Source: Rotaria sordida
Lineage: Eukaryota > Rotifera > Eurotatoria > Philodinida > Philodinidae
Length of the DNA stretch: 64,000 bases
Assembly (NCBI GenBank): GCA_905250125.1
Contig: CAJNOL010000038.1
Location: 124,001-188,000, forward strand
Direction: 5' to 3'
A program made the position numbers and the translations under genes. Positions 26,801 to 36,641 of the stretch are shown here, piece by piece. Under the pieces are notes generated by a model, which saw only the letters and a list, made by a program, of their open reading frames with translations, was not told the origin of the DNA and ran no database searches. Position 1 is the stretch's first letter. Each line of letters opens with the position of its first letter.

Positions 26801-29800
26801 TTCTTTAATCATTATTGTAAAACCATTTAAATTTAATCGTTTAAGAATATCATCTAAATTTATGAATTTATATTTATATAATTTTATTGAATTAAAATAC
26901 TTTTTTGATTTGAAGTTAAACCTGGTTTAATAATAGTAAGTGTTTGTTGATAGGGAAAAAATTGTTCAAGTTCTTTTCGTGCATCAATAATATTTTCAGA
27001 ACCATGAATTGTTGTCTGAATTTTGATTATTTCATAAGTATAATATTAATTATTAAAGAAAAAAAAAATTTCTTTTGTTTACCACAGGTATTGTTATTTC
27101 GTCAAAATCGTGTCGAAGTCTATTAAATGAAATATCAAATAACTTTTTATTTTTAAAAGAAGTTAAATCAACATACGTTCCAGGTATTTTACTAAATTCT
27201 TTACGTGAAAATGGACCAAGAAGTTCAAAAAAATCTGCTACACAATTTTCTTTAGCTAGATAAAGTAGCAAACAAGAACCACTATTCAAATATATAGTAC
27301 TTACAGAAATTTATTAATTATCAAATATATACTCACTCTGTATAAGCTTCAACTAATGCTTTGAAAAAATCATCATTACGATGTTTAATATATAATGATT
27401 CAACCTCATCCGGTCGAAATGTATACGTTTTTTCATAACGTACTTCAAATCCATGTTGTACTATTGCTTGAATAATAGCTCCTGAGTTATAAAAATAATA
27501 TAGAATTACATTTCTATTAGTAACTGTATTCATTGATCTGCAGTTTTGCTTTTTGAGATTTAGAAATTGATGCATAGGTTTTGAACTTAATTCATATATA
27601 TATATATAAGTCTTTGTTTCTTATTTCTTTTACAAATACTAATTGTTTGCCTTTCGAACTAGTTTAGAAAAACATATATTTGTAGCATTGCCTCTGGATT
27701 TTAGATTGCAAATCTATAATTGTATAGTACAGTGAAAGACATTAGTCTCCGGTATGATTTAAAAAACTATTTCGAAAATATATCGTTGTCTTTTTATTTC
27801 GATCCAGATATCTTGCCTATTAACTTTATAATATGGAAAAGAAAAACCGGACTTTTAAGAATAATTGCAAATTTGTTACACTTTCGTTTCTGACAGAGGC
27901 TGAATGTAAGCACTTTTTTCTGATTGTCACCAAACATTTTTCATTCTAATATAGCACTCATTCGATGTGTCACATGAGTGCCTAAAAAATGGTAAAATTT
28001 GTTTTTTTTTTATTCAGATCTATTTATGAAGAAAGAAGTTAAAAATACATCAAAATTTTAGACCAAATTTTAAGTACTTCCCTTTTTCTATCGAACAGAA
28101 AGATGTATCGAAAAATAAATTCTACTGTGTCGTAGTTGCTAATAAGACGGGTCAAAGAAGTCCTATGGTTACATATTTATGAAAGAACGGAAAAGTATTT
28201 GGCTTATCAGTCGAAAGTATTTGCATCCAGCCTCTGACATTGAAAATAAATACTTAGTCTTTCTTTGTCTTGCTTGATTCAATTTCATTAAATGAACATT
28301 TTTTCCATATACCTTTCTTCGATCGTACATGTGCAGGTCCAAGAAGACACAATGTTGCTGTTTTATGAACATATTCATCAACAGATTTTCCTTTAATTAA
28401 AGGTTGATGATATTCAGGAAAAACAATTTGAATTTCCCTATACAGATTACAAATATATATATATATAAATCATTTCTAATGAAGGGAGTTCTCTAACTGT
28501 TCAATGGCTTTTGAGTCAAGACTATGTGCATTATGTAGATCTAAATGAGTTATGAATACTCTGAAAACAGTTCGTGGCTTTAGTTTATGACTACAGAGAT
28601 ACTAAACTTCTACAGTATTTTTAACTGAATGCTGTAGCAACAGAAAAATTGGTTTTCGAATTTTGATTTGAAACTTTGTGTACTCAACGAAAGAAGTTTC
28701 AGATTTTTGATTTGCTCCTATCCTGCAATAAGAATACCAAATCTGCTGATTTATATGAAAGATACGTGATTACCACAGTTTTATCGTAGGATAGGAACAG
28801 CGACATACATAAAAAATCTATTCTTATAAAGGTCTATCTCTATGTAAAGTTTCAAATCGAAATTCAAAAATCGATTTTTCTATTACTATAGCATTCATTT
28901 GATAAATATCATAAAAAAAATCTAATATTTCCATAACAATAAGCTAAGGACAAGAACTCTTTTCATAGTATATTCATACCTGATTTTAATCTACATAATG
29001 TACAAAAATCTCGACTTAAAAGCGATTTGAACAGTTGAAGGATTTCTCTCATAAATAATATTCAAAATATAAACTTTAGAGCTTCATTGTTTGTATGACT
29101 TGAATAGAATCCATTTAAAATAATATCCGTTCCATAAATTGCAGTTAAAGATTCAGGATTATTTTCTTTCGCTAAATCTGGATCATTTAAACCAATTATA
29201 TAATGAAGATCATCGGATGTTGATCGTCCTGTATAACCTTTTGATACTACTGCATAAGTACTTGGACCACTATACATAAATCGTATGAATTCATTAAGAA
29301 TATTTAAATCCTATATGAAAAATAAAATAATATTAAAAATAATTATAAATAAATATACTGGTTTAAAAATTTTGATCATATCTTCATCATTTAATAATTT
29401 ATCAACATATGTATGAATAATAAAACCTTTATTACGTAACTAAAAAAATATTCAATATTTAAGATTAAATTTTCTATTTTTTTTCTTTTTTGTTTTGATT
29501 ATTTTTACATGATCTAAAATTTCATCTTTTTTTCCATTAGCAACAAGATCAGGTTTAATAACAAATAGTGCAACATCTAATTTATATGGTTCTAAATATA
29601 TAAATATAAATTAGAATAAAATTTTTAGAGCAAAAAAAAAGAAACACCTTGACTAAGCCAATAATCTTGATCAATTTTTTCTGCTGTTTTCATTAATAAA
29701 CTTCGTAAGCTTAGTGATTCACTTTTATATACTAAACATAAAAAAAAAAAGATCAATAAAGATTCATGTTCAAAATCAAGCAAAAAAAAATTTTTGTTCT

Positions 29801-30474
29801 TACATATAGGTTCTATTGAAAATGATTCTTTATTATTAATTCCATTCATTTGTTGAATACCATTATTTTCTGAATATTTCGTTAAAAATAAATCATCAAT
29901 CTATAATAAATATCAATAATATATATGAACGAAAATATTCATTTAACTTACAGGTTCTCGTTTACGATTTTCTTTAATTACTTGTAATTCTTTATTAAGT
30001 TGTTCTTCAATAGATTTTTCTATTTGTGGTGCATTCATATGATATTGTATATGTACTAAAATATTACTCTAAAAGATTTTATTCATATAGATATTAACTC
30101 TTGCAAAAAAAAATACAATACTCCAAAAAAAAGTAATAATGGTTCACAATAACCACGATAACGTTTCAATGATTCAATATTTTCACAATTTGCTGAATAG
30201 AATGTTAAATATTCTGTTTGTATTAAATTACGTTTAAGTTTAAGAAAAATATCTTCTAATATAATTGTTGAACCAGCCCAATCTTGATAAACATCGATTA
30301 CTGTACAAAAAAACAAAAGAAGTTAATTAATTGAAAATATTTTCTTTTCTTTGATATAAAATAAAGATAAATAGAAAAAAAAAAGACTTATTTTAAGCCT
30401 TCTTTGTTTAACATTATATCCCATTCTTCTTTTGATTGTATATCTCGTATTTCAGCTCTTTTTTTCGTTTTCAT
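20812..30474 (-). CDS. NME8-like fusion: thioredoxin + 3 NDK + 4 PLAT domains (1267 aa, 31 exons)
   Basis: Exons 1-16: 30474-30392, 30302-30122, 30068-29952, 29900-29804, 29731-29648, 29591-29509, 29439-29359, 29310-29075, 28437-28313, 27481-27337, 27281-27083, 27015-26922, 26853-26709, 26654-26614, 26238-26172, 26120-25969. Exons 17-31: 25918-25850, 25788-25595, 25533-25433, 25382-25315, 25105-25021, 24404-24177, 24117-24023, 23889-23696, 23629-23526, 23465-23383, 22518-22435, 22359-22166, 21300-21276, 21217-21142, 21085-20812. They total 3804 nt with no stop. Residues 1-127 are a thioredoxin fold whose CxxC site is replaced by WAGST (36-40). NDK1 is about 190-331 with Tyr (311) at the catalytic His position. 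NDK2 (343-497, His 481 in IHGSE) and NDK3 (498-625, His 608 in GLHAS) keep it. PLAT domains lie at about 668-790, 790-925, 925-1050 and 1079-1195, with signatures such as GRGFPDNWYLTNIEV. The tail (about 1195-1267) is predicted coiled coil. NME8/NME9 act in ciliary axonemes, and PLAT arrays occur in LOXHD1. A ciliary role is inferred. Confidence 0.9.
21318..22123. mobile_element. Fold-back element inside an intron of the fusion gene
   Basis: The left end GTGAGCCAAAAGTTTC (near 21322) is matched by the inverted right end, whose reverse complement reads GTGAACCAAAATGTTTC (near 22118). The arms continue with CTTCTTTGAAAGTGTTTCC against CTTCTATGAAAAAATGTTTCC. The element fills the intron between exons 28 and 29 almost exactly, ending about 20-40 nt from both exons. 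It contains an open frame of 105 codons (21719-22036, minus strand). Confidence 0.65.
27890..28239. mobile_element. Short element with inverted ends in an intron
   Basis: The ends TGACAGAGGCTGAATGTAAG (27891) and, inverted, TGTCAGAGGCTGGATGCAAA (28239) match at 16 of 20 positions. The interior is AT-rich and only weakly self-complementary. It sits in the 831-bp intron between exons 9 and 10 of the fusion gene. The class is unknown. Confidence 0.5.
28493..29036. mobile_element. Fold-back element in an intron, about 545 bp
   Basis: The left arm from 28493 (AACTGTTCAATGGCTTTTGAGTC) pairs with the right arm ending at 29036 (reverse complement AACTGTTCAAATCGCTTTTAAGTC). Matches continue through CATTATGTAGAT and then TTTCAAATCGAAATTCAAAA near the middle. 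It occupies nearly the whole intron between exons 8 and 9 of the fusion gene. No ORF. Confidence 0.75.
30303..30391 (-). other. Putative AT-AC intron (intron 1 of the fusion gene)
   Basis: The first intron has no usable GT donor: the only GT nearby follows an in-frame TAA. Starting the intron at ATAAGTC (30391) and ending it at GTAC (30303) joins the exons as GLKVIDVYQ, exactly the NME8 family sequence at this point. ATAAGT...AC is the pattern known for U2-type AT-AC introns. Shifting the boundaries by one base also restores the frame but gives less plausible termini. Confidence 0.7.
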
Positions 30475-30736
30475 TCAATAATTAACCAATTTGATTTTAG
30501 TTTTTAGCGCTCAATAAGAAAAATGTTAAAATTTAAATGATCAATACGATCGATTGTCAGATATATAATCTTTCATCAAATAAATAAAACCTTGCAAAAA
30601 AAACATCAGACAATAATATACAAATGATCTAGTGTCTTTTCATAATATAAGAAAAAAAAATTAAGCTATTGTTTTCAAACAACAAACAATTGTATTATTT
30701 TTGTTATAAAAAAAAAAAAAGAAAAGAAAAAGGAAA

Positions 30737-31559
30737 TCAACGATGTTGTAACAAATGATGATTTGTATGTTGTGGTCCAGCTGAAGGAATAATCGATTTA
30801 ACGCATAATAATGTTGAATCAAATGGATTGATTGTTGTGCTTATAGTATCTGATACATTATCATTATCGATTAGTTCATCAAGTTCATTATTATCTGTAT
30901 TTGAATGAAATGTTGTCGATAGAAAATTTTGTTTAGCTGATGAATTAATTGTATCAGTTGATGAACGATGAAGTTTAGCAGAATAATTAATTGGTTGAGA
31001 ACGACGATTACGTACTATTGCTGATAATGGATCACGAGCTTGTGCAGCTGGATATGGAGGTTTCATAACAAGATCAACAACAGATAAATGAATATCTTGT
31101 TCAGTTGATGAATTTTTATCTTCCTAAATGAAAATTAATCTTATTAAATTAATAAAAAAGAAAAAAGAAATTTACCTGTCGTTGAGATTGATTTACATTT
31201 CGATTTTTTCGTTTTGGTTTTTCTTGATCAAATAAATGAATAAGATCACTTGTTGCTTGTAAATTTCTTGATGGTTCTCCAAGAAAAACTCGAGCTAATT
31301 TACGTTTAGCAATAAATAAATGATTATTAGCAAAATCATTTCGACGATATGGTTTATGACCCTCATTATGACCATTAATAGTTGATATTGATGGTAAAAA
31401 TGATTCATTATTACCATTAGTACTTTCAATTGATGAACGTGCACTTTGTACTACTGATGCATGATGATGTTGTTGATTATTTAATGATAAATTATAAGCT
31501 CCTGTTGTATGTTTACGACGATAACCATAAGGAGGAAAAAATCCTGTATTTATATTCAT
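30737..31559 (-). CDS. Unrecognised protein (256 aa, 2 exons)
   Basis: Exons 31559-31176 and 31123-30737 join in phase 0 across a 52-nt GT-AG intron to give 256 residues. I do not recognise the family. The N-terminal third is Asn/His/Ser-rich (QQHHHAS). The most conserved-looking block is about residues 80-120, with a basic helix (AKRKLARVFLGEPSRNL) followed by SDLIHLFDQEKPKRKNR. The second exon has a proline-containing block (MKPPYPAAQARDPLSAI) and a Ser/Asp-rich stretch with DNNELDELIDNDN. There is no signal peptide or membrane segment, so it is likely soluble and largely disordered. It ends 262 bp upstream of the Trx-NDK-PLAT gene on the same strand, so that gene's promoter must lie in or near this interval. 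That the gene is real is supported by codon-like third-position bias and the clean intron. Confidence 0.65.
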
Positions 31560-31717
31560 TTAGATTTCTTTTTGTCACTTAAAAAGTAGGAAAATGTGTA
31601 TATATTTTACTTTTTTGTATTATATGACTTTGTAAATTCGATGTCTACCTCTTTTTTTTTCTCTCTCTCTCTTAAAACATAAATGAAAAAGAAAACTCAA
31701 AAGAATAAAAAAGAAAA

Positions 31718-31754
<37 letters not shown>

Positions 31755-33383
31755 AATGAATATAAATTGCCTTTGTCTATTGAGACATACTTTTCTTCAC
31801 TTAAAAAATATTTACAAAGTGAACAAAATAAAGTAGAAGAAAAAAAGAAGAAGAAGAAAACGATTTATTTTGTCATAGTTATATACATATATTTTTTTTT
31901 GTACTTTCATCATTTTGACAACAAAATATTTTCAATGTCAATGAGATGACTGATCTCAATAATTCGTTTACAATGACCTATTGTTCTTGAATGATTTTTG
32001 TTTCTTTTTTATAATTATCAAACAATCAATTTAATCTTACATTTTTCATATTGATCATTTTATTTATCTTTTTTTCGTTTGAATATTGGAAAAATAATGT
32101 ATACGATGTTTTTCATCTAAGTTAAATAAATAATTTTGTTTTCTTTATGTGAAACATTCCAGACTTTAATTCATCTGACTTTGTTCAGTACATATTTTTT
32201 TTTCATATACAAGAGTTTCTTTAATTCCATCGTAAAAAGAAGTATGTGAAGATGAACGAGTCAATGTTTTTCATGCATACTGAGAATATCGACAATGACA
32301 TATGAAAGATCTTTGATGGATTATGAACATGATCATTCTTTAGTAATATACATATATTTTCTATTTGAAAAATTTGTTTATCCTATATACTGTAATGTAC
32401 ATTAATAAAGGCTGAATTCTTGTTGAAGTTAGTTCATGATTTTGCTAAAGAACATTGTTTTTTTTTATCTTTGTCTAAAGTAACTAATTTATTATTTTTC
32501 ATATAGATCGTTTAATTGTCATTTCAGTTATAAAATATTAAAATATATGACAATAAGTATTTAGGTTGATAATATTTGGAAACTTTATTTCTACAGATGA
32601 TTTTAGATTTTTCATTATCGTTGTAGAAAATTTCAGCGTATTATTTAAAAGAACATGTCTGTTGAATTTAAAATATAAAGAATCTAAAATTTTGTATTTT
32701 TTATTACATAGAGATTAATAAATGAATCATTAAAAATAGATATTTAGGTTTTGAAAACTGTTTTTTAACGTTTCGCATTTGTTAATTCAATAAAATTCGA
32801 TTTTGTTTAATTTGATTTGATTTTATTTTAGCAAGTAAATATTAAATATTTATTTTAAGTTGATCTATGAGTATGATTTTGAGTGTTAGTTTTTCTTTTT
32901 CTTTTGATTTTGTTTTTGTTAATAGAGAATGACCAAAGGTTTCATTAAATTCAGTACTATCATTATTGAAGAAATATTTTATTTAACAATATTTTCTTTT
33001 CTCTAGAGAAGAAAACAAATGAATATTGGAATAACAACCCAAATCTCTTTTAATAACTATTGTTGCAGAAAATGCAGAACGCGTAATAACAAAAAAAGTC
33101 TTTATACACCATGTGTAGAGAATTCCTTAAGCTATCGATTATTAAAAAAAAATATTTTGTATCCTTATTTTGTCTCTAAGATATACGACTTACAAATGAG
33201 ATGATTATCAGATTACTAAAAAAAAGACCTCTTCTGTTTAAATTGTTTTTTTTTTACCTACGAGAAATACTTTTCTTGATGATGTGGTGAGCGATAAATA
33301 TCAGCAAAAGTTGCTGCTATTGAATAAAAGGTGTTTAAAAATTTTCACACGAATTAATGGAACAAAAGATTGTATGACATAAA
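31560..33383. other. Gene-free interval
   Basis: This is the upstream region of the 256-aa gene. It contains a GA microsatellite near 31725-31752 and A/T runs. ORFs on the plus strand (31683-31949, 33019-33204) are composition-driven. I see no other feature. Confidence 0.6.
31725..31752. repeat. GA dinucleotide microsatellite
   Basis: About 14 GA units, with an imperfect CT run just upstream (31660-31671), so the two could pair as a weak hairpin. It encodes only an Arg/Glu repeat in a spurious frame. Confidence 0.85.
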
Positions 33384-34338
33384 ATGGCAACTGCAGTTGC
33401 AATTAAGGGGTAACAATATGGAAAAAAAAATTTTTAATTTTCATCTAAACGTAAAACTTGTTAATATTTACACATCGGTAAGTAAACAGATTGCTGTTAT
33501 TTATAAATACGAGCATCATCTATTGTTATATAAATGTTTGATGTGGATATAGATGGGTCTGACGAGGGAAGGCCTCCAAGTGTTCAAGCCATTTAGAGTC
33601 CATCTTTTAGCTATAAGTAGATCTCAATGAGATATGAAAGACCTGAAAAGGATTCATTCCCTCATGCCTTTTTTCCTAAGATATTGAGTTTTCAAGATAT
33701 TGTATGAAGAAACAAGAATAGAACGATCGATGACTTTTTTGTGAGAAAAGTGAAATATCAACGGCTGTTATGTATAAAATCGAGCGTTCTGTCTATATAA
33801 AACGTGTTTCTGACTAAAATAATATTTTTCTCGTCAGAAATCGACGAAAATAAATAGTATATAATGATCTATCTGTTATATTCTAATCTCCATATCCATA
33901 TTGTAACACCATCATAAGTAGAAACCGTTGTTTATGTTGTTTTTTTTTAACCTTGATTTTCTTTATTTGAAATCCATTTTCTTATATAATTGGTGTCAAA
34001 AAAAAAATAATTAATTTTTTCTTTTTAAGGATCATTACAATTTAGTTCTCAAATATGTCGATTACTTACCAAAAATATGCCAGGTATTGGCATTTATTGT
34101 ACAAATAATTCTTATGATCATTATGACAGTTCAACGTGAAATATTGAAAGATGCACAAAACTTGCCTGGTCTATTGGTATTAACACCACGGAATATGAGA
34201 ATTAAAAACTATATGATAAAAAGAAAAAGAAGATTTCAGGCAATATTTATTTTTATCACGTATATGTCGGGTATATGTAATACAGTATTAGGTGATGCCA
34301 TATTTATGTTTCCTGTTGGTTTATTTTTAAATGCTATT

Positions 34339-34447
34339 GGGTGTGGGTGGGTGTGGCTGTGGCTGTGTGTGTGGGTAAAAAGAAGGTCTGCACCCACACC
34401 CCACCCACCTGCACACCCGCACTCGCACCCCACGCCCAGCCACACCC
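34339..34447. repeat. TGTGGG-like tract followed by its inverse
   Basis: 34339-34376 is G/T-rich with GGGTGTGGGTGGGTGTGGC. After about 13 nt, 34390-34447 is the C/A-rich inverse, with CACCCACACCCCACCCACC and ending CCACACCC. The two arms can fold on each other. TGTGGG is the reported telomere repeat of bdelloid rotifers, and these units are degenerate versions of it. The tract interrupts the transposase remnant. Confidence 0.6.
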
Positions 34448-34479
34448 GATGAAAAATCTCGGATGACAATTGATTGTGA

Positions 34480-35664
34480 TTCAGAGACGTGAGATGGATG
34501 ATATTATTTCGCTCGCTCATATTGATATCAAGTTCATCGAGCATCACAAGATCATACGATGAGGAATCACTTTCATTTGTCGATTAAAAAACACATCCAA
34601 AGGTTGAATTAGACTAGGGGTTTTTGTCGGTATCTCAAGTCTTGTGCATCCCGAGATGTGATCGTACAGTCCTTTTCCATACGTTTGTCCTCCCCAACAA
34701 TCCTAGATGAGTAGAAACTTTGTTCGCTGCCCAAGCGATGGAAGAAGAACGTGATCACGCCAATACTAAACTAAGGACGTCGTAAGTTTTCCGGAGCTGC
34801 TGCAGGTGACGATTACATTTGAAGCCTTGAATAAATGCGATCGAAAGTTCTCACTCATAGGTCCCTTGGTCTCCTTCAGACAGAGGTAGAGCGGTGAGAG
34901 AAGATGGCCATCGAGCGTGATGGTAGGCTGCACAGTATAACTGTGAGTATTGGTGTTTGTAGAGCGGACAACGGCAACAGTTATTTTCTCACCCTGGTAC
35001 CTCAACGTTCGAGTAGAGCGCATTTCGAGTTCGATTCCACTTTGATCGGTGTTCAGGACCTCGCTCGCTTCATAATTCGACGAATGTTTGCGAACCTCAG
35101 CCACAAAATGATCGGCTGAAGCTATAATTGTCTCTTGATTTTGTGTTTCACGTTTCGTCAGAATCTACGAAAAATAGATATTTTTAGTAACTTTCATCGC
35201 AAAATATTATGCAAGAAATTAAAGCTTCGCGTCAAACATAGATGTGTGCTACTCGCTAAATGGTCTTTCTTCCATTTTGTCTGATTGTCAGAGAGAAGGG
35301 TATTTTACATATATTTCTGAGGACTGATCATGAATCTTCTTACTTTCGTCACCTTGCGCGATATAATATTATGCTTATGCTTGAACGTAAGTAGCCAATG
35401 TTGTGAAGCAGTGAAACCATATAAAGATTCATTCATAGTTTTCTTCAACGCCCATCGACGAAGGTCAATATCATGGACGGGTAAAGCATTACCACGAGCC
35501 CGTTCGAACATATCAAATACATAGTCATCGATTTTGTCAATTTTCTGTTTCTTCGTATCGTGTCTCTCCAGGTATCGACGAAAACGAGCGATGTAGTTTT
35601 GATGTGGTATGCGGTAGAAGTTATGTTTCACTGTCGACCACCGTCGTTTTCGGGCTAATTTCAT
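34480..35664 (-). pseudogene. Broken DDE transposase (pogo/CENP-B type)
   Basis: Fragments lie in order on the minus strand. From 35664, a basic DNA-binding region reads through FTASQHWLLTFKHKHNI, the second helix-turn-helix pattern of CENP-B/pogo proteins, and stops near 35305. From about 35150, the catalytic core begins with NTDQSGIELEM (first catalytic Asp) and continues to TTSLV. After a frameshift near 34765, translations contain LLI then a stop then DCWGG (second Asp region) and EIPTKTPSLIQPLDVFFNRQ, the block with the third Asp. At least one stop and one frameshift break the frame, so it is inactive. The motif order is a firm match to the DDE_1 superfamily; the exact clade is not determined. 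Confidence 0.8.
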
Positions 35665-36641
35665 CGTAGAAATTGACCGCTAGAATCATTTAGTCAAGTG
35701 AAAATTTGCTAAGCAATATCCTATCCTCATCTTCTTCACCATAATATTCGAGATCAAGTGATTCTTCATCTTCGGCATTTTCGTCCTCTACTTCATCAGT
35801 CAACTATCGAACAAAGAATGTGAGCACATAACATTCATTACAGCAACGAGGTGGTGTGCCGAGAAAGAAAAAGAAAAGCAACAGTGTCAATAATGAATCA
35901 TCCTCGTCCATCCATTAAGAATCATTGTGCTTTAAAATGATATCAAAAACAAAATGAAAATTTTGTGTACTATTTGGACTCATGAATAATGAATAGAATT
36001 GTTATAGATAGGATTATATTCAACTCTCAAATTAAAACAGATTCGACAAAGAGCGCATAATATTGGAAAAAAGCTTCAGCCATTGATGTTTCACTTTTCT
36101 CACAAAAAAAGTCATCGATCATTCTATTCTTGTTTCTTCATACAATATCTTGAAAACTCAATATCTTAGGAATAAAGACATGAGGGAATGAATCCTTTTC
36201 AGGTCTTTCATATATCATTGAGATCTACTTATAGCCAAAAGATGGGCTCTAAACGGCTTGAACACTTGGAGACCTTCCCTCGTGAGTGTCGGTATCGAAC
36301 AAGAAGAGACCAAAATCACACCCGCATCCATACCCCAATTCTTTTAAATCTTATCATATTCGAAGTTGAAGAAGAATGAATCAATAATTATATCCTTTAC
36401 TTGATAATTTAATTACTTCAAGAAAAAAGGATTTTATATATACAGAAAGTGGTTTCAGGTTCAGGAGCACATGTATGATAGAGAAAAAAAATGGAAAACC
36501 TTTGTATATGTTGGTTTTTTCTTTATTTGTATTGTTGAATTACAACAATATATTGTATTTTTGCGACATCAACAAGCTACTCACAAGAAATTTAAAAAAA
36601 GTTTTCATGTTGCTACTCCCTAATGGTAACTGGAGTTGCCA

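Larger units (their letters stand above)
33384..36641. mobile_element. Decayed pogo/CENP-B-type DNA transposon, about 3.3 kb
   Basis: The outer ends are inverted: TGGCAACTGCAGTTGC (33385) and, inverted, TGGCAACTCCAGTTACC (36641). An inner block of about 270 bp also repeats inverted: 33565-33780 (GCCTCCAAGTGTTCAAGCC, then the GATATTGAGTTTTCAAGATATTG region) against 36065-36285. A broken transposase lies between them on the minus strand. About 500 bp on its downstream side (33830-34330) is unexplained, and a TG/CA-rich inverted tract interrupts it at 34339-34447. The long complex ends suggest either a transposon with long terminal repeats or a nested insertion. Confidence 0.75.

Noticed and set aside
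34087..34452. Plus-strand 121-aa frame over the TG/CA tract
   Set aside because: Its C-terminal half is the translation of the C/A-rich repeat (THPPAHPHS...), and the first half has no family signal. It overlaps the decayed transposon.
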